The translations under genes were made by a program, and so were the position numbers. The notes beneath the pieces are model-generated. The model searched no databases and was not told where the DNA came from. It saw nothing but the letters and a program-made list of their open reading frames with translations. Positions 21,993 through 34,059 of a stretch of 64,000 nucleotides of DNA are shown piece by piece. The stretch is from Pipra filicauda (lineage: Eukaryota; Chordata; Aves; Passeriformes; Pipridae): positions 82,187-146,186 of the forward strand of contig NW_024104893.1 of NCBI RefSeq assembly GCF_003945595.2, written 5' to 3'. Every line of letters starts with the position of its first letter. Within the stretch, counting starts at the first letter, position 1.

Positions 21993-23643
21993 ATGGAGGA
22001 CCAGGACGGCTACACGGCCTTAGAGCAGTGGAGGAAACGAGGGGCTGCGGGGAGCCCCCCGTCCTCCCCGGGGGCAGGTACTGGGGGGGGTCGTGTCTGC
22101 TGGCCCCCCCCAGATCGGGGGGGGAAGAGGGACTCGGGGGGGGGTGCTGGGGGTGGGGTGATGTCACCCCTGGGGTCCCCAAGAGCTGCTCAGGGTGGGG
22201 AAACTGAGGCAGGAATTGAGGGAGGAGGGGCTGGGGGGTTTTCTCGAGGCTGTGTTTGGCTGCTGTCCCACCCTCCGAGCTGGGACCCCCCAACAGAGGG
22301 AGCAGAGGGATGTTTTGGGGGCACCCAGCTCCTCCTGCTCCTGGGCAGGGGGGGCTGCAGGGGTTTGGGGGGGGTCTCACCAGGGTGCTTTGCCCCAGGA
22401 CCCCCTGCCCCGGGCTCTGGGTGGGTGAGGAGGTGATGGGTGCTCTTTTCCACCCCCCAGCTGTAGGATCTGGCTTTCCAGAACCCCGGGGGGTCCCCAC
22501 CACAGCCCCCCCGCACCGTCCCCGCTGCCTCCTCGGGGCCCTCACGGCTGCCCTGGCGCTGTCCCTGGTGCTGTGTGGTGAGTTTGGGGGGTGGGAAGGG
22601 GCACCCGGACCCCTCTGCCCCTTCCCACCCCCCCCAGTGCCCCTGACCGGGCTGGGCAACCTCCTGTCCCAGTGTCCTGGTGGGTGGCAGAGAGGGCACA
22701 GCCCGAGGCGACCTCGGGGTGGGGGAACACCTCCCTGGGACCCCCCTGTGCCAGCCTGGACGGCACCTTCAGGGAGCTGAGGAGGATCCTGTGCCCCCTG
22801 CGAGGTAACCCCCCACCCCCCGGGGGTCCCATCGATGCCCCCTCCCCAAACTTAAGCCAGGCTGGAGCCTCCCCCTGTCCTCCCACGGTACCTCAGCGCG
22901 CCAGGGTCCATCTGTCTGTCTGTCTGTCTGTCTGTCCCACAGAGGCCGAGGGGTGCAGGCTCTGCCCCGTGGGCTGGATGCTGGGCAGGACCAAGTGTTA
23001 CTGGGTCTCGGAAAGGATGAACTCGTGGCACGGGAGCCGGGAGGACTGCGGGGACCGCGGGGCCGCGATGGCGATGCCGTGGGACAAGGACGAGCTGGTG
23101 AAGGGACCAAGGGGACAGAGGGGCTGGAGGCACCCCAGGGGAGGGCGAAGGGCTCCCCAGAAGCCTGGGATCACACCCCTCATTCCCCGCGGTGCCCGTG
23201 GCAGACCGGGGGGAGGGACATGGGTCTGGCTCGGTCCCGGGGTGAGGACGGAGCCTATTTTAGGGTGACCATCCCCGGCCCGGCAGCGCCACCACTGCCC
23301 CTTTCCCCGGGCCAGGATTCCCTCAATGAGACCCTGAGGAAACCCACGCGCCACTTCTGGATCGGGCTCTCGGTGCCCGCGCCCGGGATGGGCTGGACGT
23401 GGGTGAACGGCTCCCGCCCGGACTGGAGCCGGTGAGGAGCGCTGGGGGGTCGGGGTGGGCACCCCCCTGTCCCCCGAGGGCCCCCCGGGGATGACACGGG
23501 CCCCCTCCCGCACACGCAGGTTCCCGCAGGACCTCGGGGAGGGTCCCGGAGCCTGCGGGGCGCTCAAGGGGGACAGGATCGACCCCCGCGCCTGCGACAC
23601 GGGGCTGCAGTGGATCTGCCAGACGGAGTCCGCCCGGATCTGA
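21993..23643 (+). CDS. D: single-copy NK-type C-type lectin receptor with hemITAM-like tail
   Basis: 242-residue type II receptor. Exons: 21993-22077 (tail MEDQDGYTALEQW), 22461-22577 (transmembrane, LLGALTAALALSLVLC), 22673-22804 (stalk with an NTS sequon), 22943-23097 (CPVGWMLGRTKCYWVSERMN), 23316-23431 (FWIGLSVPAPG, WTWVNGS), 23520-23643 (ACGALKGD, CDTGLQWICQ, stop TGA). All sites are GT/AG and phases 1, 1, 1, 0, 2 agree. The exon 3 start at 22673 was chosen because the alternative at 22638 runs into a stop. The six CTLD cysteines are present, with no calcium motif. The tail DQDGYTAL resembles the hemITAM (DGYxxL) of CLEC-2 and Dectin-1 more than an ITIM, as -2 is Asp. It is much more GC-rich than its neighbours and lies on the axis of the A/B inverted repeat. 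Closest to NKR-P1/B-NK receptors. Confidence 0.85.
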
Positions 23644-23699
23644 GAATCTCCATCGCACCCAAAACCCACCGTTAATGCGGGAGAAAATCCCGATTCCCG

Positions 23700-24400
23700 C
23701 GGGTTCGGCACCCACGGGACAGCTTCCGGGACAGGGGCAGGACCGCGGCCGGGGAAAGTCGCCCTGGGTGGGCGAGGCGAGGGCGGCGGGGGGAGGCGGA
23801 GGAGAAATCGAACTGCGAAAAGAATAAAAACTAAAAATGACTTGTAAAATTCACTTTCCGGGGGAGCCGGTTGCGAACAACCCCCCGATTCCCACCTCCC
23901 ACCGGTGCCGCTGTTTCGGTCACCCCCCGTGCGGGTCTTTTATTGCCTTCTCTCTCTTTTTTTTCCGTTCAACCCCCCCATCTCCCCGCCCCGGGGCGGC
24001 TCTTTCGCCGCCGCCGCTCCTCGCCCGCCCCTCGTCGCAGCTCTTCAGTGACAGGGGGTGGGTCCCACGAGCCAAGGCAGGGTCTGTCTGTCCCTCCGGG
24101 CAGCTCCTGCAGCACCGCCGCGGCTCTGCTGTCACGTTTAATTCTATTTTCTATATTTTATTCACAGCTCCCACCCCGCTCGGCGCAGCCCTTCTGGCCA
24201 CCCCCGACACCGCCCGTTCAGTGACACGGGGCGGGGGGACCCCTCGGTGCAGCCTTTTATTCTGTTTTACTCTATTTCTTGTCTTTTCTTCTGTTCCCAC
24301 GCTCGCTGCGGCTCTTTCAGACGTGGGCGGTGGGAACCCCTCGCAGCGATTTTAACGCCCCCGCGGAGCCAAGAAATGCCGGGAAACAGTTTCGACGCGC
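23700..24400. other. GC-rich sequence 3' of D, no gene seen
   Basis: It includes AATAAAA at about 23823, a candidate poly(A) signal for D. It then contains CpG-rich stretches with repeated 'tttcgccgccgccgctcc'-type and 'cagctc' segments, alternating with 'tctattttattc' runs. No coding exon was recognised. Confidence 0.35.
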
Positions 24401-27000
24401 GCAGCTGCTTTTCCTGCCAGTCCCCGGCACATTTTACAAGCAGTAACACAAATGGGCTGTGCCAGCGCTCGGTGCCCCTGGGCTCCAAACTGCCGGGGCA
24501 GGAGCCACTGGGTACAATCCTGAGATACCTTTCCCCACTTCCCTCATCACGACTGTTGAGCTTTTCTTCACGGAAATAATTCCCCTTGGCAATGAAAGGC
24601 TGTATAACAAGGTCATAAGTACTATTATGTCAATATTTGTGCTTGGTTGGGTGCATTCCGGTCCATCTTTTATGGTATTTAAAGTGCAGAGCCTCCATCC
24701 CAGCCTTATGAGCAACCACGTGGGACCCCTTCAGCCAACAGCCTCCCCCTGGGTTTCTCAGATGTCACAATGCTGGTCATACATCCCCAAGAGCTTCTCA
24801 TTTCTTCTGGCTCCAAACTGTGCAGCTTTCACGAGGTGACAGTTTGGAATAATTCTGTCCCCTGCCCGGGTGAGGAGGGGGGTGACAGAGCAGCATCTGG
24901 CACCAACCAGGGCCAGCCCATCACAGATCCCTTGGTTGGGAACTCTTAAATATTTGTAAGTAAGCAAGGTGCAAAAAATGGACTTTGTTCCTTCAAAAAT
25001 GAACCACACTGAGAGTTGTTGGAGAACAGCAAAACAGCCAAAGAGCTGTAAACTGAAAACCACGCCTCTGTGTTTGACTCCCGTCCTGTCTGTGGCTCAA
25101 CAGACTCAGTTCCGAGAAATCAGCCACCCATTGACAGCTGCCCTGCGAGGTGAGTACTCCAGAGCAGCCCCCGGGCTGCCAAACTCGGGGTGGTGGGTGC
25201 TCCCTGCCCACAGTGAGCCACGGCTGGGACAGGGCTGAGCCCCCACATCATGGTCTTGTCTTTGGGGGGGCTGCAATGACCACCTGATTAATTAAACGTG
25301 GCACGTTGAAGGGCAGGGAGGAGTAAACACCAAAGGTCACAGTTTTACAGCTTTTGCTACCATGGGGTTGGTTTGAGTGTCTGCTGCGGGGTATGCTGGT
25401 TTGTCATTTTTGCTGCCTTGTAAGAGCTTCTTCAGTGAATTTGTTGGGTTTTTTTCAGCCCCTTGTTGCTGACAGGGGTTGCTTCTCAGGAAGAGAAATG
25501 AGAAAATCGTGGTGAAAAGAGGTAAATAATGATATAAAAAGGACATTAATTTGTTTCAGTTGAGTGGAATGAACAGTGATTTTGGGGGGAGCTGGAGCGA
25601 ACCAGCTGGAAACCACGGTGGGCTTGGGAGGGATTGAACCTGGGCAGGAGCTTGGGCTGCACCAGGGGGGGTCTCACAACGTGAACCTTCGGGGGTCCTT
25701 TTAGGGGAATTTGTTGAATTTGTACAGTCACACTGGGAGGCAGAAATTAGTCATCATAAAGGAGCAAAAATGATGGTGGGAGTGGGTGAATCAGTAACTG
25801 CACTGGGTCTCTTTTAGATTCAAATTGGTAGTTCAGTTTTGCAAATGTTAAAACCTTCACCAGCCCACTGGTTTCTGGCTCAGAATTGGGTTTGGGAGGG
25901 ATTAAACCTGGGCAGGAGCTCGGGCTGCACCAGGTGGGGTCTTACAAGGTGAACCTTTGGGGGTCTTTTTAAGGGAATTTGTTGAATTGTTCAGTTGTCA
26001 CTGTGAGGCAGAAATTAAAGCAGGACTGAAATTGTGGCTTGAAATGAGGGGGAGGAATTTGCGCACTGAGACTTCTGCCATGTCAAGCAGCTCCAGGCAC
26101 CTGATATTTAAGTTTCTGAAATAACAAACCTTCATATCTAACGATCCCTCCCCCACTTTTGGGCTCAGATCCAGCTCAGAGCTTGGGCAAGGTCTGCCCC
26201 TTGTCCTGTCACTTTGGAAACTCCCAGGGTGCTGAAGCACCACCCCCTTCTGGCTCATCCTGTGTTTGTTCCTTTCTCCTACCAATTTAACCCTCCCACT
26301 GCTCTGGAAACGCTGTTATCTGAGCAGGTCCTTGAGTTTCCTCCTGCAAATCCCCTCTGAGGGAACTGCTTTGTGCTTTTTTCACATCTATTCACCAGCA
26401 ATCAAACCTGCCCCTTTGCAGCTTTCAGAGCTGACTTTTGCAGTGAAATATTGCTGTTTTGTCAGGACACGTTCCTGATGAGCTTCTGTTGGTACGTTTG
26501 GTGCTGGTAATAACTTACACAAGACCCCAGAGGACCAAAAGCTGCTGCCCCTGTTGGTTTGGGGTCTGGGGAACCAGGTTGTGCTCCTGCAACACGGGAG
26601 GAGGAACCAGAGCAGGGTTTCCTGTGAGCAAAGGAACCAGAGCAGGGTTTCCTGTGAGCAAAACAAGCTTGTGGGGAACCACAAACAGAAAACCCAAGCA
26701 GAACAGGTGCTGTGAACTGTCACAGGCTATTTTCCACCCTGTGTGTTTTTGCAAAAGGGCCCCCAAAGCACAAACTGTGCTCCGAGCCCTCGGTGCCTCT
26801 TCTGAGCCCTGAATGGGCTCCTGTCCCCTGCAAACACTTCAGCTGCCTTTGACCTGCGAGCTCTCAATGACTTATTTATTTAATAGTTAAAGTGCTTTTA
26901 AACTTGTCTTTCTCTTTCCTTTCTGCTTAATTTGTTGGGGTTGTTTTTTCCTCTTTAATCTTTCACCCTCCCCTCTCTTTCCCTTCCTTACCTTTTCCCC
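24400..27000 (+). other. B3 upstream duplicated module
   Basis: This is the counterpart of 18.5-20.7 kb in opposite orientation. The donor module lies at about 25150. A segment of about 150 bases containing 'gggattgaacctgggcagga' is duplicated in tandem (about 25630 and 25890). A 33-bp direct duplication lies near 26600-26665. No gene is seen. Confidence 0.4.
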
Positions 27001-27266
27001 TCCCCTCCCTCTGTCCTTTGTGCTGCCTCCTCTCCCAGATGTGGGTTCAGCCCTGTCCGATGGTGCCCCTTGGCACCAAGATAACGCTGAGAGCCAGTGC
27101 CAACCCCACAGGGGCTGTTGTGGCTGGCTGGGCTGTGGCCCAGGGGGTCTCAGCTGCCTGCAGGTCCCCTCAGCCTCTCCTCTCCTTCCACCCCAGGCTG
27201 CTGAATGCATCCACCCCACAGAGCCCAGGGAATGTCAGCCCTGGGCCCTGAGACTTCTGTGCCACG

Positions 27267-29109
27267 ATGGGGAAGGGAATCCAAGAGCCAAATTCTTCAA
27301 TCCAGGAAGAAACATTGTACACCTACGGCCATCCAGAGAAACAGTGCAAATGGGGTAATGCTGGGAAAACCCCAAACGTTCCGAGGGAGGGCAGAGGGTA
27401 GGAAGAGCATCTCACTCCGGGGCGGCACCAGTGGGATGGGGATGGAGCCTTTGGGTGGGTGTGGAGCAGCCCAGGCACAGCTGCACTGAATTCCATGCTG
27501 TGGAATTCACCTCTGGAGGCTGAAGATCCGTCTCCAGGGCCTCAAACACATCAGTGGCTTTGAAGGACTCCTGAGCCCCCAGAGGTGTCCCTGGATGGGC
27601 CTGGGTGGGGTTGGGGATGGACTGAGGGTCCAGCACAGGAGGGCAAAGCAGAGGGGAGAGGAGCCAGGCCATCCTCACCCTGCTCTTTCCTGCCCCAGGG
27701 TCCTACAGAACCGAGTCAGACTGGAGAACATCCCCCAAGGTGCCTGTTCTCGCTCTGAGTGTGTCCCTGGGGATCCTCACCTTCAGCCTGCTCATGGCAC
27801 TGACTGGTGAGTCCCACCCAGGCACCCTCACGGGGAGGATTCCAGGACCTTCCTGGCATCAAGGGAGGCTCCCAAAGTGGGTGACTCCCTTTTTTCCTGC
27901 TCTTTGGTCCAGGCACCTGCTCCTCGCTTGGTCACAACATTCCTTTTCCCAAGACAATCATCCCCCAATCTCCTTTGCTAGAAAAAAAAAAAACCAACAA
28001 GGAATCAATCCCATTTTGCTGCTTTTCAGGGCTGCCCACGTGTCTGACTCAGCTTTCTGTGTTTCAGTTCTCAGTGTGAGATGCCAGTTCTCTGAGCCGG
28101 AATTCTCCCACGTGTGCCCAGACACCTGACCTGGTTTCCAAGGAAAATGCTATTATTTTTCTGAGCCTGAGGGCAACTGGACCATGGGCCAGGAAAGGTG
28201 TGAGGCCCTGGGAGCTTCCCTGGCCACCATAAGCACGAGGGAGGAACTGGTGAGGACTGGGATGAACTGGTGAGGACTGGGATGAACTGGTGAGGACTGG
28301 GATGAACTGGTGAGGACTGGGCTTGAGCCTCTGCAGCAGCACCGGGGTGGGAAACACAGGGAAACCAAGAGGATAAAACCAGCCCCAAACCCCCCAGGCT
28401 GGCCCCAAAGTGCTGCCAGTGCTGGAGCCGGGAGCCAACCCCTTGGGAAAAGCCCCAGGTCTGGCTGGGGGTGGACACAGGAGGGAAAGAGGAGGTGGGG
28501 AAGGCAAGACTGGCCAAAGCCAACATTTCTTTGCCTTCCAGGCCTTCCTTCTGCGCTATAAAGGCGAAGCAAACCACTGGATCGGGCTGGGAATGAGGGA
28601 TAACGGCTGGGAGTGGATCAATGGCACGGCCTTGAACGGCAGGTGGGTCCCTGTGTCCGTGCTGGAGCCCCGGGGTGGGCCCCAGGGATTTCCTGGAGTC
28701 TGGGATGCCCCATCCTGGGATGGGCACCTTCTCCTGCCCCGTGTCCAGGCAGCTCCTGTCTTTCCATGGGGGGTTGGGATGGGCCGAGGTCGCTGCCCCC
28801 CAACCCTGATCAGAGAATTAGAGACCCCCCCCCAGCCAAAGCTCTTCTCTGCCGGAGGGGAAATCCCAACTCTTCTTAATTTCTTTTTGAGGGGGAGTTT
28901 CCTTCTTTTCCTTTTCCCTTTCTGACTCTGGTCCCGTTGCCATTTGCAGGTTTGAGGTGCGGGGTGAGGGACCCTGTGGGTACCTGTACTATTGGTGGAT
29001 CAGCTCGTCCCTGTGCCACACGGAGAAGAACTGGATCTGCAGCCGCCCTGACAACTTCGTCCTGTGGGAGGGGAAATTAAGAGACCCCAAACTGGGACTT
29101 TCAACCTAA
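27267..29109 (+). pseudogene. B3: CLEC2D/B-lec-like lectin copy with in-frame stop
   Basis: Exons: 27267-27354, 27699-27806 (one codon shorter than B1 and B2), 28068-28249, 28542-28642, 28950-29109. Splice sites and phases are intact, and the last two exons are nearly identical to B2 (HWIGLGM, CGYLYYWWISSS, NWICSR, stop TAA). In exon 3 the CTLD tryptophan of CPDTW is TGA at 28127-28129, ending the protein before the lectin fold. Exon 1 has also drifted (LNTCSD in B2 reads LYTYGH). Probably a pseudogene; only a membrane-anchored stub could be made without readthrough. It is convergent with A3. Confidence 0.8.
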
Positions 29110-29204
29110 ATCTCCGGCCAGATGAGGGAGCTCCACGCCAGCACTGCAACTGAAACTGCTGGGGGAACATCTCAGTTGTCTGGCTGGGAAATTTTCGCTG
29201 AATA

Positions 29205-29690
29205 TCTCAAAAATATCTTGTATTGGAAGGGACCTGACAAGGATCGTCAAGTCCAACCCTCAGCCCTGCCCAGGCCCATCCCCAGGAGTCACCCCCTGTG
29301 CCCCAGAGGATCATCCAAACCCTCCTGGAGCTCTGGTAGCCTTGGGGCTGTGCCCACTGCCCTGGGGAGCCTGGGCAGTGCCCAACCAGCCTCTGGAGGA
29401 AGATTCTTTTCCTGAGACCCAACCTGACCCTGCCCTGGCACAGCTCCAGCTGTTCCCTGGGGTCGGCATCCAGAGGGACCTTGAAGGTCCTCCAGCAAAG
29501 CCTTGGTCACTGTCTCCCAGGGCACATTCCTGGAAAAGCTGCAGCCCATGGCCTGGACAGGGCCCTCTGTGCTGGGTTAGGAACTGGCTGGAATGTCGGG
29601 CCCAGAGAGTGGTGGGAATGGAGCTGCATCCATTTGGGATCCGGTCACCAGTGGTGTCCCCCAGGGATCAGCGTTGGGCCCAGTCCTGTT
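29205..29690 (-). mobile_element. CR1 LINE fragment
   Basis: It is the inverted counterpart of 15953-16440 with the same CR1 tail on the minus strand, and has no coding capacity. Confidence 0.75.
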
Positions 29691-29694
29691 TAAT

Positions 29695-29875
29695 ATTGCC
29701 CTGTTTAATATTGTCCTGGGTTTGAAGAGAGATGTTGGAATTTTTTTCCCTAGTGTCCCGTTTTCCCCCTGTCCATCCCCTCCATCCCCCCCATCTGTTT
29801 CTCCCTGGAAAGGGAGACTCAGGAGGGGGGGATGGAGCGGCGCAGCGCTGGAACAGGACGGGGGGGGTTTCTTCT
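29695..29875 (+). mobile_element. truncated LTR-like fragment
   Basis: It starts near TGTCCTGGGTTTGAA and resembles the first part of the LTR-like element at 50285-50888 (minus). It stops where the type C 3'UTR relic begins. Confidence 0.4.
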
Positions 29876-30270
29876 CAGCACAACCTCAGTAACCTCGGTG
29901 CCTTTTGTCATTTTCACCTCAGTAGCTGGTCTCAAGGAGGTGAACCTGCAGGGACATGATGTGAAAGTGGATTTGTGCCTTCGTGGACTAGGGGTTTCTT
30001 TCTCCAGAAGTCTTCCTCATCCTCTAGTTATATTTACTTTATATTTACACGCTAGGAGTCTACATCCATAACACTGTATGCACTATATTCAAGCACTATA
30101 GTGCTTGAATGTGCACATGTGAAGTATTTTTCCATTGCTGAAAGCTATATGAAACTGTGAATGTGAATGTACAATGTCCTGATTGTGGCCTCAGCAGAGT
30201 TACTGTATCAGTGCTGCCGCTGTGCTTCTCTCTTCTTCTCCTTTTATTCCATTTGCATTAAAGTTTGTAT
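29875..30270 (+). pseudogene. type C lectin 3'UTR relic with ATTAAA
   Basis: Nearly the same as the C1 3'UTR, with ATTAAA at 30257-30262. No coding exon lies upstream. It shows that a full type C gene once stood between B3 and A3. Confidence 0.65.
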
Positions 30271-30958
30271 GACCCCACCGCTGTCCCTGTGTCCTGGTCG
30301 GGGCGGGAGCTGCGGGGTCCGCTCGCCCCGTGCTGAGCGGGGAAAGGCCCGAGGAAATGTCTGCGGGTGCCGCGGTGGGCACGTTCACCCTGAGGGAGCC
30401 AAGATGGCAAAACGCCCTCACAGAACTGCCCTCACAGAGTCGCACTCACAGAACCACCATTTCCACCTGTCGGTGACACCCATTGAGGACGGGACTATTT
30501 GGCTGTTTGACCCATCACTCTTGGATCCTGTGGGGTGGGTTTAGAGTGAAGACACGGAAGGGACGGGTGTTGGAATATGTGTGTTTATTTTAGGACAGTT
30601 TGGTTGCAAAGGAAAGCAGGGATGGAGCCGCTTGGCTTATTGTCATCTATAGTAATGTAAAAGCATAAAAATAACATTTAAGTGTAGGGACTGAGATTAT
30701 GTGACTCTGGGAGAAACTTAAGGGGAACTTCGCAATCTGAATATAGACGTGGTGAGATGTATCCGTGTGTGCATGAAATTGCTTGGGAGTGTTTTTCTCA
30801 TGGGTAGAGAATGTTTAGCTAAAAAGTGGATATAGAGAAAAGCTACTGACTGGAATTTACTGCTGATGTAATGGGGTGTATAAACCATGAAAGAACTGTA
30901 ATAAATGATTTTGTTATACCACACGGGGTCCGTTGCTCGAGTGTGTCAGGTGGAAGCA

Positions 30959-32921
30959 TCATCCCAACTTCCCAACGTCTCCTGCCGTGGCCGGGGAGAG
31001 CTGGAAAGGGGCTTTTTGGCAAAGCCACTTGTGGTCACTGGCACAGACATCAACATCCAAGCTCTTGCCTTTCAGGGTCCCACACCCTTCATCCAGCTCC
31101 CGCAGGACCCCAAACCGGCACGACAAAGGGTTTATTGCCCCATAACCAAGCCCAACGTGCCCTAAGACCCCAAATACCCCATAACCAATCCCAATGTGCC
31201 CTGTGACCCCAAATACCCCATAACCAACCCCAACATGCCCCATGCCCCCAGTGTGCCCCAGGACCCAGACTCTTGGTCTGCAGAGTGTTGCCAGAGGAAT
31301 AAGAGACCCTTGCATGGACCCCAGCAATGTGTGGACGTGGATCGGGGTCTCAAATGAATCAAAGCCGCTTTTTACCCCCCAGACCTCAGACACTCACCTG
31401 TGGGGGTCGTAGGGGGTGTCGTCCACCCACGTCCACTCCTTCTGCTGTGACCTCAACCCGACCCACACCGACCACGGGTGCCTGCCTGTGACACTCTCGA
31501 CGTTCTCCTGGGACGTGGAAGGGACCAGTTGCTCCAAAAAAATCTCTCCATGGGGAGTTCCATGGGGTGCAAAGCCACAGCAGAAACCTGACCCCCCAAA
31601 TCCATGGGACACGAGCGGCCCCGTGCTCTGAACCCCAAACTCTCCTGCTGCTGGGAGCCTTTTGCTCCCCTGCCCCCCTAAAACCCCAGGACTTTAGGGT
31701 CCTTTCCAAACCTTTTCCTCCCTGTTTACCATTTGTCTCGTTCTTGAGCACCACCAGTTCAGAGCCCTGATCTTTGCAGTTTTTCCTGCCCCGACTCCAG
31801 TTTCCCGATTCCTTGGAGAGCCAGTAGCATCTCTCCCCACGGAGCTGCCAGTCCTGGGGGCAGCCAGCAGGAGTTGGCAGCCAGCTTGCAGCCAGCAGGA
31901 GCTGGAGAGGAGGAAAGGTCACGAATGAGACCCCCCAAAGGTGGGCAAGGTCTTCCCTGACCCCCCAAATGAAAGGCACCAAAGGTGTGCCCAGAGGGGG
32001 TTTTGCTCTTGGCTCTCGTGTCTGCACCAACCCTCCAGGGCCTGAACTGCTGCAACAAACCCAGATTTCCTCTACCAGGCCTCTGGTCAGGGTGTGAGAT
32101 GGAGATAAGAGCTGGTTACTCACCACTCACATTTCAGAGCACCACCAGCACCAGCAGGACGAGGTGCCCCAGCGCCCCGGCTGTGAGGAGGACTCTGTGC
32201 CACCACGGGCACAGGGCAGGAGCTGGAAGAGGTCACATTTAAGCTTAGAAAAACATGAAGATTGGGGGTTCGGAGTAAAAAAAAAACCCCTCTGCTGAGC
32301 TGTGAGTTCGAGCAGAAGTTTCTGGTTGCTTTGCTTCCTCCAAAGCCATAAGTTCCTCCCTGACAGGGTTTGAGCCAGGGCAGCACCCCCGGGGGAGACT
32401 GGGGGGCTCAGGGGGTGCAGCAGCCTCAGGAGCAGCCTCGAGGACCCAGTGCCAGAGGGCAGGACCTGGGAACTCCCAAACGGGCTCAGTTTCCAGCTGG
32501 GAGTTGGTGGTCACAGGTCCCTCCAGCCCTCGACTCCTCCGGGGTCCGGACGGGGCTCAGCCCCTTCCCTGCCCTCTCAGGGGTGGTGGCTCCCCTGGGG
32601 CTTCCTGGGGTCCCTTTTGGCCACCAAGTGAAGGGTCTGGGAAACAAAACTCTTCCAGTTCTGGAGATTTTCCAGCCTCTCCTGTCCCTGTCTTGCTCTA
32701 GACAAGCCCAGACCCCATTTCAAAGGCCACTCCGTGAGCTTGGAAACCTGAACGCGGGGATGGAGAATCGAAGGGACCCCAAAGGTAACAGACCCAAAAC
32801 TCTTCCCAGGGCCTGAAATAAGCCTTTTTCCCCCCAAAATACACTCACCAGGACATTTCTCAGCCGGGGAAGGCTCATTCCCAGGATGTCTTAGATTGGC
32901 ATGACCCATTTCCCCAGCCAT
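30959..32921 (-). pseudogene. A3: NKR-P1-like lectin pseudogene, stalk exon deleted
   Basis: Exons in minus order: 32849-32921 (ATG intact, tail GHANL), 32124-32222 (transmembrane, with TGA at the codon that is CGA in A1), no stalk exon (a jump at about 31982-31985 removes some 345 bases), 31730-31901 (CTLD 1 with a short tandem duplication and a 2-base deletion at its 3' end, both breaking frame), 31398-31543 (WSVWVGL, WTWVDDTPYD), then the last exon, whose acceptor reads CCG instead of CAG and which ends early at 30959 through a one-base insertion. Several independent lesions make this a clear pseudogene. Poly(A) signal (tttatt on plus) at 30584-30589. Confidence 0.88.
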
Positions 32922-33254
32922 GGTGGCTCTGGAGGTCGTTGGCGTGTCCCGAGAGCGACACCAGCCTCGGACACCTTCTCACCTCGTGACCAACGCGCGT
33001 CCGGTCCCAGGAAATGGCACCAACCGGGCCTTTTATGTTTCTTTGGGTTTTTTTTTAAACATATCTCTGTATTCTGCAGCCTCCCCTGTGCCTGGGGAAA
33101 GGGGTCCTGTCCCCAGCCAGGAGGAGGAGGGGGGGGCTCACCTGGAGGTGCAGGAACATGCACAGGGTTGGGTCGAATGGTAGAAAATTATTAAATTAAT
33201 CAAATTAATTTATTAAATTAACTCAAAAAGCCTCTGATTGAGGTTTTTAGGGGG

Positions 33255-33990
33255 TGAGGTTAAAACGTGACAGGTGGTATTTGGTGTTGCTTCCCCAAGA
33301 AGCATCTCTCAGGGATGGGGTGGTGGCAGAAATGCTGCAGCCATGGAAGGGTCAGAACCAGGCAGGGCAGGAGGAGCTGACACCCCCCGGTCATTTAGGG
33401 TTTTTTTTCCCCACTTGTCTGACACCCCCTTTGTCCCCCTCAGCCCCATCGGACAGGACACGGCCCCGTTCTGGGGGGGGCACCGGGGGATCCTTTGCCC
33501 CCCTCGTGCAGCTCCAAGTGCTCAAGGGACCAAGTCCTGGTTTCTGAGACTGCCCCCACAGTTGGTTTTGGGGGGGCAAAAGTGCGGGGGCCGCTTGCCC
33601 CGTGCCCGGACAGGACCGTGGGAATGTCCACGGGAATGTCCACGGGAACGTCCGCGGGAATGTCCGCGGGAATTCCCGGCTCTTGCGCATCCCCTGCCAG
33701 CCGCGGCGCACAAACGCACCCGATTTCCCTCCGAAAAGGGGGAAAAAACGGCCCCAAATCCCTTTGCCCGAGTGGAGGAGGGGACAGAGTTCCGGCACAA
33801 AAAGTCCAAAAATCGGTTTTGCCCAGTTCGGGAAGAACAAACCACCCAGAAGTGAGGAAGGCAACCAGACCCACGAGCCCCCCATATATCATTTCACATC
33901 CACACGGCAGAGCCAAGACGGGGGGGATCGAAAAACAGCCAATGGGAAGCGTTGGAGAGCCCCGACAGCCAATGGGAAGCAACATTTCCT
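33255..33990 (+). promoter_or_regulatory. P block upstream of A3 with paired CCAAT boxes
   Basis: A direct copy of the 2036-2545 block (kappaB palindrome 33668-33677), followed by sequence missing from the A1-B1 interval: two 'acagccaatgggaagc' motifs near 33935 and 33968. This looks like the fuller version of a bidirectional promoter. Confidence 0.45.
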
Positions 33991-34059
33991 GATGCCCTGG
34001 GAACGACACTGAGAAGCTGCTGGAGAACAGCCATCAACTAAAATTACTTTTATTGGAGA

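Noticed and set aside
22638..22672. Alternative, earlier start for D exon 3
   Set aside because: The acceptor at 22636-22637 puts the exon in a frame with a stop before the donor; the 22673 start keeps phase.
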